Counted from the first letter of the stretch, positions 34,411 to 43,768 are shown. The stretch is 64,000 nucleotides of DNA from Mycolicibacterium aromaticivorans JS19b1 = JCM 16368 (GCF_000559085.1 NZ_JALN02000002.1:1-64000), one strand, 5' to 3'. The notes: generated by a model from the sequence alone, not told the origin. Translations and numbers: made by a program.

Positions 34411-34668
34411 GGAGAGCGGCCTGGGGAAACGGACTGATGGCAACACCGGGCACCGCGCCACGGGCCGACTCAACCAAAGGGAAAGAGGCTAACCTGGCGA
34501 TCATCCGACCTGCCAGGTCCGCCGCATCTCGCACCGTGAAGGGCTCTGGATCGCCAGCCACGCAAGCCGACCGAGGGGTCTCCTACGGCATGCCACAGAC
34601 CTCGTCGATGTGCGCTATCGCGACCTCGCCGAGACACCTATCGAAAGATCATCGAATCGCATCGGCGG

Positions 34669-35673
34669 CTAGGCCAGGAATCGGTCGATGGTTTTGATGA
34701 TCTGGTACGCGACTCGCAGTGTCGGCACATCAAGGGCTAGTTCTTCAGCGGCGGCGAGGTAAGGCTTCAGCATGAAGTCGACCTCGGTCTTACGTCGTCG
34801 CAGAACATCTTCGTACATCGAGGGATGGCCCGAGTTTCCTTGTTCGCGCATTGTTTTGCCCTGCCGAATGACGAACTTGATCGCCTCTGCGGTCGGGAGG
34901 GCGTCGAGTTCCTTCAACCGCGACAAAGGCGCGTAGAAGTTCATCGGCTCGTACCCCATCGCCCGGTAGACCGCCATAAGGTCTTTCGCCAGCGCGACGA
35001 AGTACTTCGCTCCCTCGGGCACCTCCATGCCCTCGAAGACCGAGGTGCCGGGGATCGCGCCCAGCGCTGTGACCGACCACGCGGCCGCCAGCGCGATCTG
35101 GGCCAGCTTTTCCCACTCCACCTGCTCGATGTTGCCCACCGCCACTGCAGGAAGGCCAGCGGCGGTGAATGCAGTCGTCAAGTCGTCGACGCGCGCACTG
35201 GATGATCCGTCAAGTTCGCCGAAGTAAGCGGTCACCTCGGCCGTCAGGTGATTCCGTACAAGGCCCGGTTCGAGCAAGGTACCGCCCTCGATGGTGGAAG
35301 CTCCGATCACCCGGTCCGGCCCAAGCCACCCGGCGAGCGTTGCGTCCTTCTCGACGGTGTTCTGCACTGACAACGCACTGCTCACGACATCGCGTAACCC
35401 GGCGGCGTCGGCTAGGGCCTGCGCGGTGTCTTTGCCTTTCACCGCCAAGACCAGGTAATCGAAGTGACCAGTGGCTTTGGCCGTCTGGTCGACTGCCCTC
35501 AAGTTGTCCTTGATGACCAGGTCGCCCCGGCGGCCAGTGATCCGCAGGCCGTCGCGCGTGATGGCCTCGGTGTGCGCCGGTCTGCCGACCAGAGTGACTT
35601 CCACCCCAATGTTCGCCAAATAGCCACCCAGGATCGAACCGAGCCCGCCAGCACCCAGGATCAACATGCGCAT
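34669..35673 (-). CDS. Ketopantoate reductase (PanE/ApbA)-family oxidoreductase
   Basis: 334 residues from ATG 35673. The N-terminal NAD(P)-binding motif is MRMLILGAGGLGSILGGYL, the middle has VLAVKGKDTAQAL and VQNTVEK, and the C-terminal helical domain includes EQVEWEKLAQIA, equivalent to the catalytic Lys/Asn region. The upstream DapA-type gene overlaps it by one base (TGATG), so both are one operon. Many PanE-family members outside pantothenate synthesis reduce other 2-oxoacids. Given the aldolase partner, that seems likely here. Confidence 0.88.
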   Translation of the reverse strand: MRMLILGAGGLGSILGGYLANIGVEVTLVGRPAHTEAITRDGLRITGRRGDLVIKDNLRAVDQTAKATGHFDYLVLAVKGKDTAQALADAAGLRDVVSSALSVQNTVEKDATLAGWLGPDRVIGASTIEGGTLLEPGLVRNHLTAEVTAYFGELDGSSSARVDDLTTAFTAAGLPAVAVGNIEQVEWEKLAQIALAAAWSVTALGAIPGTSVFEGMEVPEGAKYFVALAKDLMAVYRAMGYEPMNFYAPLSRLKELDALPTAEAIKFVIRQGKTMREQGNSGHPSMYEDVLRRRKTEVDFMLKPYLAAAEELALDVPTLRVAYQIIKTIDRFLA

Positions 35674-36650
35674 CAAATTGCCCCTGCGGCCGTCAGTTGC
35701 TCCTGCAGAACATCCCGCTCCAGACCAGACAGTCGGGCTTTGACGGGCGGCCGCACCGGGCCCGCGCGCAGCCCCAGCAGCTCGAACCACGCCTTCAGAT
35801 AGGGCATGGCCGCGACGTAGGAACCTGTAGCCGCGATGCGGCCGATGAGCACCTCGTCGTACACCTGACGGATCGCGTCCAGCTTCGCCGACACAGGCAG
35901 CGCTCCCGCCAGGTGACCAGCAAACGCAAGGTCAGTGTAGTGGTGCAGTTGCTGCCGCCACTTTCCGTAAAGGATCAGGGAGAGCTCCCCGTAAAGGACT
36001 CGGCCCCCGAAGAGCGCAGCGTCATGAGCCCAATAACGCTCGTTCGGCTCGCTGATCACAAGACGGTCCCCGACTTTGCGGCGTAGGGCGATGCTATCGG
36101 TCCAGCTCAAGGTGCCATTCTTGATCCCGACAACGTTGGAGTGCTCGGCGATCCGAGCGACAGCGTCGTGACTGTATACGAAACTGGATACCGGCGTGCG
36201 GTAGAGGACCAGCGCCAGCCCAGTGGCGGGCGCCACGAAGTCGAAGTACGCAACAACGTCGTCGTCGGTCTTGAGTTGCACCGATGGGTTCATGATCTCG
36301 GCACCGGTGAAGCCGAGCGATTCCGCGAAGCGCATTTTTTCAATCGCCTGGAAAGCCGACGAGTCCAAAATGATCGTAAACAGCGGCAGCCTTCCGGCAG
36401 TCGCATTGGCGACTACCTCATGGTAGCGGCGCCATTCGGCCAATGTCATGTTCCATCCCTCGGCGAAGAACCCGCCGACAACGAGGCCGGTACAGCCCAT
36501 CTCCACAAACGCGTCGATATTCTGCCGCAGGCCTTCTTCGTCCAGCTCGAACTCGTCGGTGAGGGGCGTGACGGGACACATATAGAAGCCTCGGAGATTG
36601 TCGGTAGCCCAAGCCCTGGCATCCTGTCCGACCTTTGTCGTGACGGTCAT
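35673..36650 (-). CDS. DapA/NanA-superfamily aldolase or hydratase-aldolase
   Basis: 325 residues from ATG 36650, 11 bases after AGGAG; a longer frame reaches 36770 but the N-terminus would be atypical. The class I aldolase (beta/alpha)8 barrel is indicated by GFYMCPVTPLTDEFELD near the N-terminus, VLYRTPVSSF and the Schiff-base lysine in VVGIKNGTLSW. The GTxGE-type signature is changed to GGFFAEGWNMT. Relatives include dihydrodipicolinate synthase and the hydratase-aldolases of naphthalene degradation (NahE, PhdJ). Substrate unknown. Confidence 0.88.
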   Translation of the reverse strand: MTVTTKVGQDARAWATDNLRGFYMCPVTPLTDEFELDEEGLRQNIDAFVEMGCTGLVVGGFFAEGWNMTLAEWRRYHEVVANATAGRLPLFTIILDSSAFQAIEKMRFAESLGFTGAEIMNPSVQLKTDDDVVAYFDFVAPATGLALVLYRTPVSSFVYSHDAVARIAEHSNVVGIKNGTLSWTDSIALRRKVGDRLVISEPNERYWAHDAALFGGRVLYGELSLILYGKWRQQLHHYTDLAFAGHLAGALPVSAKLDAIRQVYDEVLIGRIAATGSYVAAMPYLKAWFELLGLRAGPVRPPVKARLSGLERDVLQEQLTAAGAI

Positions 36651-36854
36651 GTTGTTAGCAACTCCTAGGTGATAATTCGCCAGTTGAAGTTCAGGCAGAC
36701 CGAGTATCGGCGTCTTCCAGCGAACTCCAGCGTAAGTAACATCGTCGCCAACCTTGGACCCAGAAGACATTCCGCGTCTATCCTGTAAACGCTGTGGGGA
36801 CTCCGATTCGCGCCCAACAAGTGGGTGAGGGGGACCCGTTTGATGGTCCAGTCG

Positions 36855-37716
36855 CTATGCGACTTGGGGTTGGTGGGTCGTGGTCCACTGTAGAGCGAAC
36901 TCGGCTGGGGTGAGTTCGCCGTGGGCGGAGTGGGGCCTGTTGGCGTTGTAGTCACAGCGCCAGTCTTCGATGATCACACGGGCTTCCAGCAGGGAGTCGA
37001 AGCGCCACGAGTTGAGCAGTTCATCACGCAGCCGGCCGTTAAACGACTCGATCCAAGCGTTCTGCCACGGCGAGCCAGGATCGATGAAAAGTGAACCGGT
37101 GCCGTTGAATCGGCACCAATCGTGCACGGCGTGCGCTACGAACTCAGGCCCGTTGTCGAAGCGCACGTAGTGCGGCGCGCCGTGAGCGAGGGCCAGGCGA
37201 TCCAGCACATCGACCACACCGTCGGCATCGAAGGCCCGGTCAACCTCGATCGCCAGTGCTTCACGGGTGAACTCGTCGATCACGTTCAACATCTTCAAGG
37301 TGCGGCCCTCGGCGGTCGTATCGAATTGAAAGTCCATCGCCCAGATCACGTTCGGACGAATCGGTGACATCGCGCCCACGGCGACACCGATACCGGTCAA
37401 ACGCTTCTTCTTGCGGCGCTGCGGAACCCGCAGGCCCTCGTCGCGCCACAGTCGGCGAATGCGCTTGTTGTTGACCTGCCAGCCCGCTCGACGGGCCATC
37501 TTGGCTGCCCGTCGCCACCCCCAGCGCGGCCGCTCCGTGGAGAACCGGCCGCAGCCAGGCCCGCAACTCGGCCTCCTCATCGGTGATCGGCGGTGGCGTC
37601 AGGCGCATCGTGGAACGGTGGATGCCCACGACGGTGCAGGCGCGGCGTTCAGACACCCCGAACCGGTCGCGCAGCGCCGTGACGGCGCTGCGCTTGCGGT
37701 TCGGGGTCAGAAGTTT
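36855..37716 (-). pseudogene. IS407-type orfB transposase, split by the same frameshift (copy B)
   Basis: Carries the identical extra C after the AELRAWLR codons as copy A, dividing the DDE transposase into two frames. The DDE motifs are intact in the second part (WAMDFQFD, VRFDNGPEF, AWIESFNGR). Confidence 0.8.
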
Positions 37717-37994
37717 CCCGCCGAGATCTCCTTGAGCATGTCGATGTCGAGGGCCTGGTTGGCGACCAGCTTCTTGAGCCGGGCGTTCTCGGCCTCGAGC
37801 TCTTTGAGCCGTTTCGCCTCGTTGGCCTTCATGCCGCCGTACTGGGCAATCCAGCGATGCCACGTCGATTCGGCGATCTGCAGGTGTCGGCACACCTCGT
37901 TGAGTTCCTGCCCCGAAGCGAGGAGCTTGTTGCCCTCGGCGAGCTTGCGGATGATCTGATCCGGCGTGTGCCGCCGGCGCTTGTTCGATGCCAT
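37707..37994 (-). CDS. IS407-type transposase OrfA (copy B)
   Basis: 95 residues identical to OrfA of copy A: an HTH_Tnp_1-type N-terminus beginning MASNKRRRHTPDQ and a coiled-coil tail ending MLKEISAGNF. Confidence 0.9.
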   Translation of the reverse strand: MASNKRRRHTPDQIIRKLAEGNKLLASGQELNEVCRHLQIAESTWHRWIAQYGGMKANEAKRLKELEAENARLKKLVANQALDIDMLKEISAGNF

Positions 37995-38115
37995 GTCGTT
38001 GTTGATTCTTCCTGCCCAAACACTCGGGCAACAGAGTCCCACAACGACTGGACCACTACGACGGGCTCACCTCATGGGCACCTAGGCACCGTAGAGCGCA
38101 CCGTGTTAACGACGG

Positions 38116-39375
38116 GTGGTTGATGGGCCGGACATCGATGAGCAGCCGGAATCCGAGTACGATGACGAGCCGGTGCTGGCCACCCGTGGTTTGGCGGACA
38201 CGGCTCAGATGATCGAGTTCGTGGACGCGCTGACCCACAGCAACCCGCGTACCGCGGCAAAGTTTCTGCCGGATCTGTTGAGCACAGGCAGCAGTGTCCA
38301 CCTGGATTTCCAGCTGCGCGTGTCAGCGCTTGGGTCGGCAGGCGTGTTGACCCGTTCGTCCGGCATGGTTACGGTGGGGGAGGACGCGATGGATTTGGCG
38401 GAGACCGCCGAGGCCATCGCCGAGCGTTCGGGCGACGACTTGTTGCGTGCGCGCGCCGCCTATGATCGGGCTCGCGCGAGACTGTTCGCGTTCCCTCAGC
38501 ACCGTGAGGCGTGTCTCGAGGATTTACGGCGCGCCGAGGAGTGGGCGAGAAGTGGGAGTAGCCCCGCAGCACTGATTCGTCTCGGATGGTGCGCATACAC
38601 CCGTGGCCTAATCGAGGACGGAAGGGATGTGGCCAGGGCGATCAAGCGCGGGTATGAGGCCGTTGAGCTCTCCACCGATGCAAAGTTCGCCTATGGGCGA
38701 GCCGCGGCGCTGACATTGGTGACGCGGGCGTGTTGCTCGAACGCCGAGTGGGGCAGCGTCTCCGCAGCAGCGCAGGACGCGTTGGCGTTGGTACGCTCTC
38801 ATGGCTATTTGCGAGTCATCGCCGAGAGCTCGTTCTGGGCCGCCGAGTTGGACGATGATTCCGCGCGGTCACAGGAGTTGTTTGCAGCTGCCGGTGAGCA
38901 TTTCGCTTCCGTCGACAACGGGCATTGGCGGGCACTGTCGTATGCGTCGCTGGAGGTGGCGAAGGCTGAATGCCACGAAAGGCACCCGGACCCCGTCGCG
39001 GCCAAGGAACTTCTCGCGAAGCTGCTCGAACTTCAGGAGCAGATGTCGATGCGTGACAGATCGTGGGCAGCCGCGGTGCTGACGCGCAAGATCGGCGTTT
39101 GTGCCCGCCACGCTGGGGATTTCGGCCTGGCAAAGGATCAGCTCGGCGCCGCCGCGAAGATCTACGAGGCGATCGACGACGTCCGCGGTGTCGCGTTGGC
39201 CCAGGTGGGGCTGCTCGCGAGCGTGCGCCGCCATCCCGAGGTCCTCGAGCAAGATCGCGAGGACGCGCTACACGGTAAGGATTCGCCATTCGGCAGCCAG
39301 CAGGTGCCCAAGGCTGCGTGCAAGGCGGTGCAACTCCTCGACGAAGATTGCTCAGAACTGGCTTTGGCCTTTTGA
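38116..39375 (+). CDS. Helical-repeat (TPR-like) protein of unknown function
   Basis: 419 residues from GTG 38116, the first start after an in-frame stop at 38107. It is Ala/Glu/Arg-rich with repeating helical segments such as AAYDRARARLFAFPQHREAC, AAAQDALALVRSHGYLRVIA and ARHAGDFGLAKDQLGAAAKI, as in tetratricopeptide proteins. IS407-type copy B ends 42 bases upstream, so the promoter and perhaps an N-terminal domain of a larger regulator may have been lost. Confidence 0.6.
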   Translation: MVDGPDIDEQPESEYDDEPVLATRGLADTAQMIEFVDALTHSNPRTAAKFLPDLLSTGSSVHLDFQLRVSALGSAGVLTRSSGMVTVGEDAMDLAETAEAIAERSGDDLLRARAAYDRARARLFAFPQHREACLEDLRRAEEWARSGSSPAALIRLGWCAYTRGLIEDGRDVARAIKRGYEAVELSTDAKFAYGRAAALTLVTRACCSNAEWGSVSAAAQDALALVRSHGYLRVIAESSFWAAELDDDSARSQELFAAAGEHFASVDNGHWRALSYASLEVAKAECHERHPDPVAAKELLAKLLELQEQMSMRDRSWAAAVLTRKIGVCARHAGDFGLAKDQLGAAAKIYEAIDDVRGVALAQVGLLASVRRHPEVLEQDREDALHGKDSPFGSQQVPKAACKAVQLLDEDCSELALAF

Positions 39376-39506
39376 CAGGTGCCGAGGTCGTTCCCGACGA
39401 TCGATGCGCGTCGCTCCAAAGTAGTTGGCGTCGTTTTCGTTTCGACTGACAGTCTGCGGGGTGGTGGCAAACCCGGTAAGCGATAGTTGTGGAAAGAGTC
39501 GAACAA

Positions 39507-40936
39507 GGTCAAGTCCAGGGACGTGGTGTACGACGTCGTCGGGTGATTCTTCGAGTTGATGGTTCAGGCGGTGAGCGCCTCTGTGGTGGCCTCCTGTTCT
39601 GTCGGTGAGTTCTGGACGGCTTGTGATTTGCTGAGGACGTCCAGGCCGAGGTAGCGCCGGGATTCGGCCCATTCGTCGTGCTGTTCGGCCAGGACGGCAC
39701 CGACGAGGCGGATCAGGGCGCCCCGGTCGGGGAAGATGCCGACGACGTCGGTGCGACGGCGGATCTCCTTGTTCAGCCGTTCCTGGGGGTTGTTGGACCA
39801 GATTTGGCGCCAGATCTGCTTGGGGAACGCGGTGAACGCCAGCAGGTCCGCGCGAGCATTCTCCAAGTGCTCGGCGACCTTGGGGAGCTTGTCGGCGAGC
39901 GCGTCGATGATCCGATCATATTGCGCAGCAACGGAATCAGCGTCCGGCTGGTCATACACCGAATGCAGTAGCGTGCGCACCCACGGCCACGACGACTTCG
40001 GGGTGATGGCCATCAGGTTGGTGGCGTAGTGCGTACGGCAGCGCTGCCAGGCCGCGCCAGGCACGGTGGCGCCGATCGCGGCCACCAGCCCCGCGTGCGC
40101 GTCGGAGGTGACCAGTTTGACCCCGGATAGGCCGCGGGCGGTCAGCGATCGCCAGAACGCCAACCAGCCCGCCCCGTCCTCGGCCGTGGTGACGTCGATG
40201 CCGAGGATCTCGCGGTAACCCTCGGCGTTCACACCGGTCGCGATCAGCGCATGCACGTTGACCACGCGACCGCCCTCGCGGACCTTGAGGACCAGGGCAT
40301 CGGCCGCGACGAACGTGTACGGCCCGGCATCGAGTGGCCGCGTGCGGAACGCCTCCACGGCGGTGTCGAGTTCCTTGGCCATCACCGAGACCTGCGATTT
40401 CGACAGCCCGGAGATGCCCAGCGTGCCGACCAGTTTGTCCATCCGCCGCGTCGAGACGCCCAGCAGGTAGCAGGTGGCCACCACCGTGGTCAGGGCCCGC
40501 TCGGCGCGTTTGCGTCGTTCCAGCAGCCAATCGGGGAAGTAGGAGCCCTGCCGCAGTTTCGGGATGGCGATGTCCAATGTGCCTGCCCGCGTGTCGAAGT
40601 CACGGTGGCGGTAGCCGTTGCGGTGGTTGGTTCGCTCCCCGCTGCGCTCGCCGTAGCCGGCGCCGCACAGTGCGTCGGCCTCGGCACCCATCAGGGTGTG
40701 GATGAACATCGACAGCAGCTCGCGCAGCACGTCGGGATGAGCGGCGGTGAGTCGCTCGGTCAGGACCTGCTGCAGGTCGATATCGTGGACAGTGGTCATC
40801 GCGTGTGTTCCTTCTTTGCTCGAGTGACTTTGGACGGTCCCTCGAAGAATCACGCGATGACCTTCAATCACTCGGCTACGACACGCCGGTACCGCTAATC
40901 AGGTCCGACTCGTACACCACTCTGCTGGACGCAACC
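39507..40936 (-). mobile_element. IS256-family (IS1081-like) insertion sequence, copy 1 (1430 bp)
   Basis: The terminal sequences GGTCAAGTCCAG and, reverse-complemented from the other end, GGTTGCGTCCAG continue into a shared GTGGTGTACGA. An exact 8-bp target duplication TCGAACAA flanks it (39499-39506 and 40937-40944). The second copy is at 46708-48137. Confidence 0.93.
39564..40799 (-). CDS. IS256-family mutator-type transposase, IS1081-like
   Basis: 411 residues from ATG 40799 (GAAGGA upstream). The DDE transposase shows LMGAEADALCGAGYGERS, then VAADALVLKVREGGRV around the first Asp, LVTSDAHAGLVAAIG, CRTHYATNLM and NNPQERLNKEIRRRTDVVGIFP around the catalytic Glu. The sequence closely follows the transposase of IS1081 of M. 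tuberculosis complex as I recall it. It is identical to copy 2. Confidence 0.93.
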   Translation of the reverse strand: MTTVHDIDLQQVLTERLTAAHPDVLRELLSMFIHTLMGAEADALCGAGYGERSGERTNHRNGYRHRDFDTRAGTLDIAIPKLRQGSYFPDWLLERRKRAERALTTVVATCYLLGVSTRRMDKLVGTLGISGLSKSQVSVMAKELDTAVEAFRTRPLDAGPYTFVAADALVLKVREGGRVVNVHALIATGVNAEGYREILGIDVTTAEDGAGWLAFWRSLTARGLSGVKLVTSDAHAGLVAAIGATVPGAAWQRCRTHYATNLMAITPKSSWPWVRTLLHSVYDQPDADSVAAQYDRIIDALADKLPKVAEHLENARADLLAFTAFPKQIWRQIWSNNPQERLNKEIRRRTDVVGIFPDRGALIRLVGAVLAEQHDEWAESRRYLGLDVLSKSQAVQNSPTEQEATTEALTA

Positions 40937-40944
40937 TCGAACAA

Positions 40945-41224
40945 CCGGCTTCGTGCTACGCGGGGATGAAGATTCGCTCGAGTCTGGCGCGTCTCGTTCG
41001 GTCGGAGGCCGAATCGATTGGAGAGCAGTCACACACTCAGTGCATAAATGATGACGACCATCCTTGGAAAGCGCGGAACCTGTTGCAGCGGTGTAGGATT
41101 GGCGGCAGATTTAAGCGCCGACCGCCTTGGCGGCGTGAGGAGGACTCGATGGCCTCACTTACGAGCGAACTGAGTTGCTGTACAACGGTATTCAGATTCA
41201 TGCTTCTTATGGTGGCGCGGGAGT
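40945..41224. other. Intergenic region between IS copy 1 and the recombinase
   Basis: About 280 bases; no gene is recognised. Confidence 0.4.
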
Positions 41225-42256
41225 TCAATATTCGACGTCAACGGGGGGTTTCACGATCTGGTAGAGCGGGTTTCGGGCGGCAGCCTCGCGGGTCTCGGTG
41301 CCCGCGGCTGTAATGTAGCGCTGGGAGGTGGCCATCGATTCATGCCCGAGCAGTCGCATGAGCATGTAGACGCTAACCTCGGCGTTGGCCAGTTCGGTGG
41401 CGAAGGTGTGGCGCAACCCGTGCACCAGGGCGCCGCGGGCGCGCTCGGCATCGATGCCCGCCCGCCGGAAAGCCCGCAGCACGCGGTATTGCAGGGTGCC
41501 GCGGGTGATACGTTCGCCGTCGGCTCCGACGAACAGCGGCGCGGTGGCCGGCCAGCTCGCGAACTGCGCGCCGGGGGCGCTTCGCCGGCCCGCGGGTCGG
41601 GGGAGCCGAATGGCGCGGCTGGACAGGTACTGCTGCAGCGCCTCGATCAGGGGGGCCTCGATCGGCACGCGGCGGTCCTTGTTGCCCTTGCCGCGAACCT
41701 GGATGATCGCGCCGGTGTCGGTGGGGCGGATGTCGCCAATGTTGGCGCCCACTAATTCCTCGCGGCGCAGGCCGGCCAGCAGCGCGGTCAGGATGATGAC
41801 ACGGTCGCGTTCGATCCAGTCGCTGCGCCGTGTGGAGGGCTCCTCGGCTGCCAGGGCCCCGATGAGGGCTTCGATCGCGTTGGGCGGCAGCGATTTTGCC
41901 AGTGTCTTGCCCGTTCTGGGTCTGCCGATCATAGGCATCGGATTGGCTGCGATCAGCTCGGCGGTATAGAGGAACGTGCACACCGTGTTCCACGTCGACC
42001 AGCAGCGGCGGATGGAGGCCGGCGCGTGGCTTTCCGCGAAGACGGCAAACGCTGTCCGCAGTGAGTCCAGGGTGATGTCGGCCAGTCGCAGGGACGCCAC
42101 CTCCGCGCCGCCGACGATGAACTCGGCGATGCCGTCGAAGTCGCGGCAGTAGGCCGCCAGCGTGTGGGCCGACGGTTTGCGGCTTCCCCGATCGGCCAGA
42201 AACGTCGCGAACCACTCCGGGCGGGGGCGGTCGACGCTGAGGGGTACGGATGCCAC
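41225..42256 (-). CDS. Tyrosine recombinase (phage-integrase family)
   Basis: 343 residues. An N-terminal SAM-like core-binding domain (about 10-110) is followed by the catalytic domain. The catalytic residues are Arg in TALLAGLRREEL, Lys in VRGKGNKDRRVP, HxxR in VHGLRHTFAT, His/Trp position in LLGHESMAT and Tyr in SQRYITA. Length and layout resemble XerC/D and plasmid resolution recombinases. A 34-base lox-like palindrome lies immediately upstream of its start, suggesting it acts on that site, for example to resolve dimers or to excise an element. Confidence 0.9.
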   Translation of the reverse strand: MASVPLSVDRPRPEWFATFLADRGSRKPSAHTLAAYCRDFDGIAEFIVGGAEVASLRLADITLDSLRTAFAVFAESHAPASIRRCWSTWNTVCTFLYTAELIAANPMPMIGRPRTGKTLAKSLPPNAIEALIGALAAEEPSTRRSDWIERDRVIILTALLAGLRREELVGANIGDIRPTDTGAIIQVRGKGNKDRRVPIEAPLIEALQQYLSSRAIRLPRPAGRRSAPGAQFASWPATAPLFVGADGERITRGTLQYRVLRAFRRAGIDAERARGALVHGLRHTFATELANAEVSVYMLMRLLGHESMATSQRYITAAGTETREAAARNPLYQIVKPPVDVEY

Positions 42257-42264
42257 CCAAGAAG

Positions 42265-42298
42265 TATTTCATGCATATTGACTGTTATGCATGAGATA
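42265..42298. promoter_or_regulatory. 13-8-13 palindrome, putative recombination site of the adjacent recombinase
   Basis: The left arm TATTTCATGCATA (42265-42277) and right arm TATGCATGAGATA (42286-42298) are reverse complements apart from one mismatch. The 8-base asymmetric spacer is TTGACTGT. This is the geometry of Cre/lox and Xer sites. It starts 9 bases before the recombinase start codon. An operator for autoregulation is the alternative. Confidence 0.6.
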
Positions 42299-42883
42299 GG
42301 CGTGCGTATCGCAGTGAAGGCGTGGTCGTGGGTAGGCAGGATGAGTAAGTGACCGCGTTGGCAATTGGCCACCGGCTCCTGGCAGCATCTAGAATTACCG
42401 GTCACGAGAGCCGGGTTCGAGGGTTACGTCTGAGGCGTCGCGAACACCACACGTCAGTTTGACTCGCTCTGAACAGACGTGCACCTTTCCGGCAGACGAA
42501 TCGGACAACCAGCGCGCCGGTATCCCCAGCCGCACTAGGTCCGGCCCGCTTGGCCCCCAATACATCACAGTGACGAAATACCCCGTCCCGGGGGCCCGGT
42601 GTTGGCGGCGACATCTCGGCACCTAGGCAACGAATCATCGCGTCGAGCGTCGCCGTGCCGCGAGCGGGTGCGGCCTGATAATGAATGCGCGCCATCACGG
42701 ACCAGATCAGGTGTAGATCGTCGCTACGCGATATTGGTCGCGTGCCGAGTAGAGAGCCAACGCGAACAGCATCATCGACACCACACGGGTCGGCTCGATC
42801 ATGGCCGATTACTAGATCACGGCGGGTGTGCCGATGTATATTTCGCGGATCCCCAGCACTCCCCCGACCTGCGCCGATCACCT
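42299..42883. other. Long intergenic region upstream of the secreted-protein genes
   Basis: About 585 bases without a recognisable gene. Open frames exist on both strands but show no motif or good start. The last 100 bases probably contain the promoter of the DUF732 gene. Confidence 0.4.
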
Positions 42884-43270
42884 ATGGGACACAATATGGC
42901 AATGCGTACCGCGGCAACTCGCCTGCTGATCGCCGGCACTTTCGCCGCATTGGGCGCCGTGGGCGTGCTGAGCACCGCACAGCCCGCACACGCCGACAAC
43001 ATCGGTTACCTCGTCAATGTCACCGTCCGGCCGGGATACAAGTTCGCCGACGCCGACGCCGACGCCGCGCTGGCGTACGGCCACGGCGTGTGCGATCAGA
43101 TCAACTCCGGGGTCAGCTACGGCCAGCTGGTCAACACCATCAAGTCCGACTTCGCCACCAGCGACGAGTTCCAGGCGTCCTATCTGATCAGCCAGTCCGC
43201 TCAGGAGCTGTGCCCCGCCGCGATCTGGCAACTGCGCCAGTCCGCAGCAGGCTACGTCCCGTCCACGTAG
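42884..43270 (+). CDS. Secreted DUF732 protein
   Basis: 128 residues from ATG 42884 (42896 is an alternative). A Sec signal peptide spans about residues 5-34 (MRTAATRLLIAGTFAALGAV, ending at AHAD). The mature part contains the DUF732 pattern: YGHGVCDQINSGVSYGQLVN with a Cys, then a second Cys in AQELCPAAIW, probably disulfide bonded. These small exported proteins are abundant in mycobacteria; function unknown. Confidence 0.9.
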   Translation: MGHNMAMRTAATRLLIAGTFAALGAVGVLSTAQPAHADNIGYLVNVTVRPGYKFADADADAALAYGHGVCDQINSGVSYGQLVNTIKSDFATSDEFQASYLISQSAQELCPAAIWQLRQSAAGYVPST

Positions 43271-43282
43271 TAAGGAAAGACG

Positions 43283-43768
43283 TTGGTAATCAGAGTTATT
43301 CACGCAGTAGCGGCCGTCGGCGCGGCGACGGTGCTTGCTCTTGCCGGTGCGCCCGCCGCGCAGGCCGACAACACTCGCCTCAACAACGGCGTGGTCGCCA
43401 ATGTCTATACCGTCCAGCATCAGGCTGGATGCGCCACGGACATTAAGAGGAACCCCGCGTTGACCCAAGCCGCGGAGTGGCACGCCAACGACGTCCTCAA
43501 TGACCGCGCGCTGGACGGGGATCTCGGATCCGACGGCTCCACGCCCCAGAGCCGTGCTGCCACAGCTGGTTTCAAGGGAAAGGTCGCCCAGACGGTGGCC
43601 ATCAATCCTGCCCTGGCCATCAACAATCTCGACGTCATCAATCAGTGGTATCACGACCCCGCTGATTTCGCGATCATGTCGGACTGCGCCAACACCGCGA
43701 TCGGCGTCTGGTCGGTGAACAGCCTGGACCGCTCGGTTTTGGTGGCGGTATACGGCCAGCCGGCCTGA
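43283..43768 (+). CDS. Secreted CAP/SCP-domain protein
   Basis: 161 residues from TTG 43283 (AAGGAAAG upstream). The signal peptide is MVIRVIHAVAAVGAATVLAL and continues to an AQAD cleavage region. The CAP-like domain is short and includes LTQAAEWHANDVLNDR, INQWYHDPADFAIM and CANTAIGVWSV. Twelve bases separate it from the DUF732 gene, so the two form an operon. CAP proteins are cysteine-rich secretory proteins of diverse function. Confidence 0.87.
   Translation: MVIRVIHAVAAVGAATVLALAGAPAAQADNTRLNNGVVANVYTVQHQAGCATDIKRNPALTQAAEWHANDVLNDRALDGDLGSDGSTPQSRAATAGFKGKVAQTVAINPALAINNLDVINQWYHDPADFAIMSDCANTAIGVWSVNSLDRSVLVAVYGQPA

Larger units (their letters stand above)
33413..34520 (+). mobile_element. 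Group II intron remnant (5' part deleted)
   Basis: A reverse-transcriptase/maturase coding relic is followed directly by a structured domain V. The 5' end of the intron and the first part of the ORF are missing where IS407-type copy A now ends. The exact 3' splice boundary could not be fixed. Confidence 0.8.
36826..38074 (-). mobile_element. IS3-family (IS407-type) insertion sequence, copy B (1249 bp)
   Basis: Same orientation and, as far as compared, same sequence as copy A, 3417 bases away. TGGG flanks both ends (36822-36825 and 38075-38078), a 4-bp target duplication different from that of copy A. Both copies therefore arrived by separate transposition events rather than as one composite unit. 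Confidence 0.92.
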
